Of a DNA stretch of 9,784 bases, positions 6,721 to 9,784 are shown one piece after another. Position 1 is the stretch's first letter. The number at the start of each line of letters is the position of its first letter. Origin of the DNA: DATMXP01 sp964460935 (GTDB lineage: Bacteria; Acidobacteriota; Terriglobia; Terriglobales; Acidobacteriaceae); the NCBI GenBank assembly GCA_964460935.1, contig CAYWSM010000223.1, positions 1 through 9,784 of the forward strand, given 5' to 3'. A program made the position numbers and the translations under genes. The notes under the pieces are model-generated. The model was not told the DNA's origin. It searched no databases and saw only the letters and a list, made by a program, of their open reading frames with translations.

Positions 6721-6750
6721 TGCGCACTGGACAGCACTGTCCAGTGCGCA
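6721..6750. repeat. 30-bp near-perfect-symmetry palindrome (14-bp arms)
   Basis: TGCGCACTGGACAG and its exact reverse complement are separated by CA. It lies just after the stop of the 87-residue zinc-ribbon gene (minus strand) and about 110 bp before the GH gene start. No T tract follows on the minus strand (CTAAAACC), so it is not a classical intrinsic terminator, though the strong stem could still stop or protect transcripts. Confidence 0.75.
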
Positions 6751-6764
6751 ATCGAGAAAATCGA

Positions 6765-7028
6765 TCAGGAAGGCCGTCTGACTTCGATATTGTCTTCGCG
6801 CAGGAAAAACTGCGCCGAGCATTTGTCTGAACCGCACAGAATCGGTAACAGTCCATTAATTTGTTTACGCGTAACCAGGCCGAGCGTCGCGCATTCCGGG
6901 CACGCGAGCACGGCCCAATACGGATCGTTGGCATCGCCCATATCGCCGGCATTTTCGAGAACGAAGACCGTTCCCGGTCCCATCTGCTCCGGAATCCATT
7001 CGCTGAGTAATGTTATTTCCCCGACCAT
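6765..7028 (-). CDS. Small zinc-ribbon-like hypothetical protein (87 aa)
   Basis: I do not recognise a named family. Two cysteine pairs, CPEC (43-46) and C65-x4-C70 (CGSDKC), are spaced like a one-zinc ribbon. The N-terminal 35 residues are acidic and Gly/Asp-rich, and the C-terminus is short and basic. No signal peptide or membrane segment is visible. The ATG at 7028 is chosen because GGAGG lies eight bases upstream. The frame is open to 7184, but that extension overlaps the merR coding sequence and looks non-coding. The gene follows merR on the same strand after a 35-bp gap, so the two are very likely one transcript, making this either a target or a partner of the regulator. Confidence 0.7.
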   Translation of the reverse strand: MVGEITLLSEWIPEQMGPGTVFVLENAGDMGDANDPYWAVLACPECATLGLVTRKQINGLLPILCGSDKCSAQFFLREDNIEVRRPS

Positions 7029-7063
7029 TTCCCCCACCTCCGAACCGAGAATCGATCTGACAC

Positions 7064-7549
7064 TTAGATGACAGCTCGCTTGGGCTGCGTTCGGGCGCCT
7101 TGAACACCCTTGCGCCGACCATCGCGTGCTGAGGCTGGTTCCGTTAATTCGGCTTGAATCTGCCGAACGGTGTCGCTCAAGCACAGAGTCAACATGGGTT
7201 GACGAGAGTTCTTGAGAATGTCGATCACCTGCGCCGCCGAGGTTTCCAGATAAATCCTGCTGCCGTCGGTGAGCAGGTGATACTCCGAATGAGCGGTGAC
7301 CGTATCGACCAGGCGCTTTTTGAATTCCTTCTGCAGCAGGCGCATTACCTTGCGCACACGCTGCAGAGAAAATCCCCGCCGGCGCAGATCGCAGATCACC
7401 GCAACTTCAGCCAGATCGTCCAATGAATACAACCGCCGATGGCCCTCGCGCGCCGGGACGACAATTCCCCGCTCGTCCCACCATTGCAACTGGCGCGCCG
7501 TGATTCCGGTTCGGGCCATCACCTCCGCCGATGTAAAGAGAGCTTGCAT
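7064..7549 (-). CDS. MerR-family transcriptional regulator
   Basis: The product is 161 residues. Residues 4-72 form the winged helix-turn-helix of MerR proteins: TSAEVMARTGITARQLQWWDERG (helix-turn-helix, 6-28), the wing with HRRLYSLDDL (37-46), and the second helix pair with RRRGFSLQRVRKVM (56-69). A short linker helix follows. Residues about 85-135 form a small beta-rich C-terminal part (YHLLTDGSRIYLETSAAQVIDIL), then a basic Arg/Lys-rich tail (142-158). There is no conserved cysteine set in the effector part, so it does not look like a metal or redox sensor of the MerR/CueR/SoxR kind; the signal is unknown. The start codon ATG at 7549 lacks a strong Shine-Dalgarno, but homology begins at residue 4. 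Two inverted repeats upstream (7564-7587 and 7609-7627) are candidate operators. Confidence 0.88.
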   Translation of the reverse strand: MQALFTSAEVMARTGITARQLQWWDERGIVVPAREGHRRLYSLDDLAEVAVICDLRRRGFSLQRVRKVMRLLQKEFKKRLVDTVTAHSEYHLLTDGSRIYLETSAAQVIDILKNSRQPMLTLCLSDTVRQIQAELTEPASARDGRRKGVQGARTQPKRAVI

Positions 7550-7563
7550 TCTTTTATCTTCAG

Positions 7564-7587
7564 AGCACAGCCAAGAATGCCTGTGCT
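7564..7587. repeat. Inverted repeat AGCACAG-N10-CTGTGCT in merR leader
   Basis: This is a perfect 7-bp inverted repeat with a 10-nt spacer, starting 15 bp upstream of the merR ATG. It could be an RNA hairpin in the leader, a regulator site, or one more member of the short intergenic palindromes of this genome. Confidence 0.45.
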
Positions 7588-7608
7588 ACATCAAAACAAA
7601 AACAGCAC

Positions 7609-7627
7609 AAAATGTTTGAAACATTTT
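7609..7627. promoter_or_regulatory. 19-bp perfect dyad upstream of merR
   Basis: AAAATGTTTGAAACATTTT is a 9-1-9 perfect inverted repeat, centred 69 bp upstream of the merR start in the vapC-merR gap. MerR proteins typically bind dyads of about this size in elongated promoter spacers, and autoregulation is common, so this is the best candidate operator. I could not identify flanking -35/-10 hexamers with confidence. It is too AT-rich and has too small a loop to be a good terminator for vapBC. Confidence 0.45.
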
Positions 7628-7680
7628 ATGGCGGAGTTGTTGGGTGTCAATGTGGAAATCAGGGGAACCAAGAAAAGCAA

Positions 7681-7726
7681 GTGGCTGGTGGCTAATTGTT
7701 AGTGGCTAGTTAATGGACTTGTGGCT
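7681..7726. repeat. Four GTGGCT repeats at the vapC 3' end
   Basis: GTGGCT occurs at 7681, 7688, 7702 and 7721 with near-identical flanks (gtggctaattgtta / gtggctagttaa). The vapC stop codon lies inside the third copy and the fourth copy is within the last codons, so the end of the toxin gene is made of repeat-like sequence. Confidence 0.55.
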
Positions 7727-8125
7727 CGGAAGCCAGAGGATTTTGAAATGATCGGCGAAGCGCTTCAGGTCCGGATCGGCGGTGATGAGTGTGGCGTGTT
7801 TAGCGAGCGCTAACGCCGCGGCGAACGAATCAGCGTAAGCACATCGAAACTTTGCCTTAAGTTCGGCTGCTTTCATTGCTGCGGTGAAATCAATGGGGAT
7901 CAGATCCAAGGGAGAGCTAATGAGCTGCTTTATGCGGAGCATCGCCTCCGCTTCTCCATTCCTCTTCCAAACGGAATAGAACGCTTCTCCCACGTTGATT
8001 ACGGACATACTGACGCTAGCACTTCCCTCGTCGGCATAGTCCAGGATTTTGGCGACGCGCTCACTGCCTTCCCGCTTTTCCCAGTAAGTCATCAAGGCGT
8101 TGGCATCGAGAACATATACTTTCAT
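7706..8125 (-). CDS. vapC: PIN-domain ribonuclease toxin, VapC type
   Basis: The product is 139 residues, the normal size for VapC. The acidic PIN active site that holds Mg2+ is complete: D7 (VLDANAL), E47 (NVGEAFYS), D99 (AYADSFAAALA) and D117 (ITADPDL). This predicts a nuclease that cleaves RNA, in most studied VapCs tRNA or rRNA, and is blocked by the upstream antitoxin. The start codon overlaps the antitoxin stop as ATGA, so translation is coupled. The C-terminal six residues and stop codon lie in GTGGCT repeat sequence, so the extreme end may be lineage-specific. I see no frameshift and judge the toxin intact. Confidence 0.9.
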   Translation of the reverse strand: MKVYVLDANALMTYWEKREGSERVAKILDYADEGSASVSMSVINVGEAFYSVWKRNGEAEAMLRIKQLISSPLDLIPIDFTAAMKAAELKAKFRCAYADSFAAALALAKHATLITADPDLKRFADHFKILWLPSHKSIN

Positions 8126-8367
8126 AGCTTGTCTTCCCGCTCCCGCTCTTTTTTGCGCTCGGCCTGGAGGTATTCAAGTGCGGATGGTTTGCCCTTCAAA
8201 CATCCGTGCATACTTCTCCAATCAACACTGGAATCGGGAACCACCAGGATGCGATCACCCTGCAATTCCAGAGTGACACCAGTCCCGGCTTCCATTCGTA
8301 ATTGCCGCCGTAACTCAGAGGGGATCACCAACTGACCTCTCGAGCTCATTACGCTTCGATATAACAT
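8122..8367 (-). CDS. vapB: AbrB/SpoVT-fold antitoxin, VapB type
   Basis: The product is 81 residues. Residues about 4-45 are the swapped-hairpin DNA-binding domain: MSSRGQLVIPSELRRQL (7-23), an AGTGVTLEL strand (27-35) and a DRILVVP strand (38-44). Residues 46-81 are the toxin-binding tail, with W50, a MHGCLKG segment resembling the wrap of other VapB tails, and a highly charged end (ERKKEREREDKL). The start at 8367 has GAGG six bases upstream, while the internal ATG at 8349 has none as good. The gene is first in the operon and overlaps vapC by four bases. It is expected to repress its own promoter through the half-sites at 8369-8410. Confidence 0.9.
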   Translation of the reverse strand: MLYRSVMSSRGQLVIPSELRRQLRMEAGTGVTLELQGDRILVVPDSSVDWRSMHGCLKGKPSALEYLQAERKKEREREDKL

Positions 8368-8368
8368 T

Positions 8369-8410
8369 TCTTACCTCAAGAGTAAGACATATCTTACTCA
8401 TAGATAAGAC
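8369..8410 (-). promoter_or_regulatory. vapBC promoter/operator with four alternating half-sites
   Basis: Half-sites TCTTAC (8369-8374), GTAAGA (8382-8387), TCTTAC (8392-8397) and ATAAGA (8404-8409) alternate in orientation. The middle two form a perfect 20-bp dyad, GAGTAAGACATATCTTACTC (8380-8399). On the minus strand a sigma-70-like pair, TTGCGA (8419-8414) and TAAGAT (8396-8391) with a 17-bp spacer, falls inside this array, and the Shine-Dalgarno lies between the first two half-sites. Occupancy by VapB or VapBC would block transcription directly, the normal conditional autoregulation of such pairs. Confidence 0.65.
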
Positions 8411-8657
8411 AACTCGCAAATCTAATTTTTGAGGTTCGCCACCTTTGTGAGCAAATGCTCTCCACGATGATCCCGGCATCTTTTTGCGGGTTTCTGATGC
8501 AGAACTAACCAAGCCATCCGCACATTAAGCTTTGCTGCACTTTCCGATTCACCGCTTTCAGTGAAAAAACTATCGCATTAACAATTTTTTCATGTTGCAC
8601 GGGCCTTGCACGTGTTATTTATTGTGATTCCCAGCTGAACATCGGAGGACACCTGAA
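8411..8657. promoter_or_regulatory. Divergent intergenic region upstream of the arginine decarboxylase gene
   Basis: This is a 247-bp gap between divergent vapB and the decarboxylase gene. It holds a direct repeat TTGCACG (8595-8601, 8606-8612) with an 11-bp period, about one helical turn, which could be a tandem activator site. The second copy runs into a CACGTG palindrome (8609-8614). TTGCAC at 8595 could act as a -35, but the matching -10 (TTTATT) is weak. A TTCAC/GTGAA inverted repeat also lies near 8555-8575. Nothing looks coding. Confidence 0.3.
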
Positions 8658-9215
8658 TTGGGCAAAGACATGGTTCCGAAGCGCCTGTTTCTCACAAAGG
8701 GCGTGGGGAAACACAAAGAACGGTTAACTTCATTTGAATTGGCGCTCAGGGACGCCGGAATTGCCGCGCAGAACCTGGTTCGCGTTTCATCTATCTTCCC
8801 CCCAAACTGCAAGATCATTCCCCGCAAAGACGGCCTGAAATTCCTGAATCCTGGTGAAGTTGTATTTGCCGTGGTGGCAGAAAACTCCACCCGTGAAGCG
8901 CATCGCCTGGTCGCGTCGAGCATCGGAGTAGCCATTCCCGCCGATCGCGGCACCTACGGATACCTCAGCGAGCACCATTCGTTCGGCGAAACGGATGACG
9001 TGGCCGGTGACTACGCGGAGGAACTTGCGGCTGAGATGCTGGCGACCACGCTGGACGTAGAATTCGATCCTGATAAGAGCTGGGACGAGAAGAAGCAGAT
9101 TTACCGCCTGTCGAATAAGATCGTCCGCACTATGAACATCACCCAGTCGGCGGTGGGAGACAAAAAGGGCAAGTGGACGACTGTAATTGCCGCTGCCATC
9201 ATGATTTTCGAATAA
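8658..9215 (+). CDS. pdaD: Pyruvoyl-dependent arginine decarboxylase (PvlArgDC)
   Basis: The product is 185 residues and close to the archaeal-type enzyme. It decarboxylates arginine to agmatine for polyamine synthesis. The proenzyme cleaves itself at a Ser-Ser bond; here the site is VRVSSIFPP (41-49), so cleavage is predicted between S44 and S45, S45 becoming the pyruvoyl group of the alpha chain. Other family landmarks are EVVFAVVAENSTREAHR (67-83), SSIGVAIPADRGTYGYLSEHH (88-107; E105 and the GETDD acids are candidates for substrate contact), the DYAEELAAEMLA helix (118-129), and a C-terminal KWTTVIAAAI strand. The start is TTG at 8658: GGAGG at 8644-8648 is nine bases upstream, whereas the ATG at 8670 is 21 bases away. 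It is a single-gene unit with its own terminator. The mature enzyme should be a trimer of alpha-beta pairs in the cytosol. Confidence 0.93.
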   Translation: MGKDMVPKRLFLTKGVGKHKERLTSFELALRDAGIAAQNLVRVSSIFPPNCKIIPRKDGLKFLNPGEVVFAVVAENSTREAHRLVASSIGVAIPADRGTYGYLSEHHSFGETDDVAGDYAEELAAEMLATTLDVEFDPDKSWDEKKQIYRLSNKIVRTMNITQSAVGDKKGKWTTVIAAAIMIFE

Positions 9216-9237
9216 AGTTCCGCTGGCGTTCTAAGGC

Positions 9238-9267
9238 AAGCCTCTCTCCGGGAAAGGCTTTTGTCTT
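9238..9267 (+). terminator. Intrinsic terminator after the arginine decarboxylase gene
   Basis: AAGCCT (9238-9243) pairs with AGGCTT (9255-9260) across an 11-nt loop, followed by TTGTCTT. It begins 23 bp after the stop codon. The stem is modest and the T tract is interrupted, so the terminator may be of moderate strength. Confidence 0.6.
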
Positions 9268-9314
9268 GGCGTAAATACGACACAGCCGTTACGTTCCGCG
9301 CCATTTGAGCATCT

Positions 9315-9343
9315 CAAGCAGAAGATTCGTTCTTGCTTGGGAG
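9315..9343 (+). promoter_or_regulatory. Leader hairpin adjoining the ribosome site of the 83-aa protein gene
   Basis: CAAGCA (9315-9320) pairs with TGCTTG (9334-9339), extended by GAA/TTC past a one-base bulge, around a gattcg loop. The stem ends directly at the GGGAG ribosome site (9339-9343). It supports the ATG at 9352 over the TTG at 9337, which is inside the stem, and it might tune translation. Confidence 0.35.
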
Positions 9344-9351
9344 CCTTTGCT

Positions 9352-9603
9352 ATGAATGCCAGTTCGAACGTGTCCCGGTGCGCCAACCCGGAGTGCAAGT
9401 CCAAATTTGTCCGCCTGGGAGACGGCGAACTGTTTGTTTTCCCGGTCCATGATCACAAAGCATGGGGCCTGCCTCCGGATGTAAAACAGAAGGTAATGTG
9501 GCTCTGCGACGGGTGCTGCCAGAAGTACTACGTTCGTTTCGATGGCCGCCATCACAGCGCGCAAATCGTACACCGGCCATCAGTTACTCACAGAGTCGCT
9601 TGA
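9352..9603 (+). CDS. Small zinc-ribbon-like hypothetical protein (83 aa)
   Basis: I know no assigned function. C10-x4-C15 (CANPEC) and C52-x2-C55 (CDGC, followed by C56) form a likely single-zinc ribbon. Between them is a GELFVFPV strand (25-32) and a charged loop, and after the second pair an aromatic YYVRF strand (59-63). This pattern (a C-x4-C knuckle, a 'DGELFVF' strand, then W-L-C-x-x-C) is one I associate with short acidobacterial proteins of unknown role. GGGAG eight bases before ATG 9352 supports the start; the in-frame TTG at 9337 is less likely. No export signal is visible. The last seven codons overlap the end of the convergent gene. Confidence 0.75.
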   Translation: MNASSNVSRCANPECKSKFVRLGDGELFVFPVHDHKAWGLPPDVKQKVMWLCDGCCQKYYVRFDGRHHSAQIVHRPSVTHRVA

Positions 9604-9784
9604 GATTGGCTGCGAACGATTCGGGCGCCAAGATCGTGACCCGCATGCCGTCGGCTTCCGCAGCCAGCAGCACCTTCCAATCACTGGATTCCGCTTTTGG
9701 CGAGTTCCCCCAATCGCCCGCTAGTCTTGCCATCGGCTGCTCTGCCGGAATAACCAACTCAATCGAAGTAGCATTCTGGGACTC
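9584..9784 (-). CDS. Unknown protein, C-terminal part (5' partial)
   Basis: On the minus strand a frame is open from the window edge to TAA at 9584-9586, giving 66 visible residues. The start lies outside. The visible part has alternating hydrophobic/charged segments typical of a real protein: an early strand (IELVIPAEQP), a W-G-N-S loop, then WKVLLAAEADGMRVTILAPESFAANLKRL, which would fold as a helix-strand-helix end. No family is recognised and no motif is visible. It overlaps the convergent 83-residue gene by 20 bp at the two 3' ends, which is tolerable but slightly lowers confidence in one of the two ends. Confidence 0.55.
   Translation of the reverse strand, partial: ESQNATSIELVIPAEQPMARLAGDWGNSPKAESSDWKVLLAAEADGMRVTILAPESFAANLKRLCE

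Noticed and set aside
6721..6750. Intrinsic terminator of the merR unit
   Set aside because: The stem is strong but the minus-strand sequence after it has no T tract, so it is listed as a palindrome.
9542..9724. Plus-strand 60-codon frame at the right edge
   Set aside because: It overlaps both the 83-residue gene and the better-looking minus-strand partial frame, and has no ribosome site.

Overview
The window looks like a chromosomal stretch of an Acidobacteriota (Terriglobia-like) soil bacterium. This is inferred from moderately GC-rich coding DNA, a DUF2007/zinc-ribbon protein, an N-terminal motif in the outer-membrane channel that I associate with acidobacterial proteins, a bacterial pyruvoyl-dependent arginine decarboxylase, small Cys-pair proteins, and short palindromic elements in the gaps. 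There are no rRNA or tRNA genes, no CRISPR array, no transposase and no phage genes. Most of the window is ordinary chromosome with a small toxin-antitoxin insertion.

Layout, left to right. Positions 1-581 (+) are the 3' end of a DUF2007-plus-zinc-ribbon gene. Positions 664-1353 (+) encode an exported HAD/class-B-type acid phosphatase. Positions 1457-2287 (-) encode an outer-membrane beta-barrel channel of the phenol MetA type, with an unusually readable control region: a CRP-like site placed at -41.5 of a candidate start and a Fur-like palindrome over that start. A gene-free, AT-richer stretch of about 0.9 kb (about 2430-3379) holds short repeats and, near its end, a dense series of inverted repeats that could be a structured leader of the next gene. 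Positions 3380-4543 (+) encode a RibB-RibA fusion whose RibA half has lost most catalytic residues. Positions 4553-6607 (-) encode a secreted multidomain glycoside-hydrolase-like protein, convergent with ribB and only 9 bp from it.

The right third starts with a two-gene unit on the minus strand, a MerR-type regulator (7064-7549) and an 87-residue zinc-ribbon-like protein (6765-7028). Upstream on the same strand is a vapBC-type toxin-antitoxin pair (7706-8367) with a clear four-half-site operator over its promoter. Divergent from it is pyruvoyl-dependent arginine decarboxylase (8658-9215), which feeds agmatine/polyamine synthesis. It is followed by an intrinsic terminator, a second small Cys-pair protein (9352-9603), and the 3' end of a convergent unknown gene that overlaps it by 20 bp (9584-9784).

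The genes do not form one pathway. The best leads are the degenerate RibA half with its unusual upstream region, and the compact regulatory architectures in front of the channel, the vapBC pair and merR. No complete new defence or mobile system is visible.
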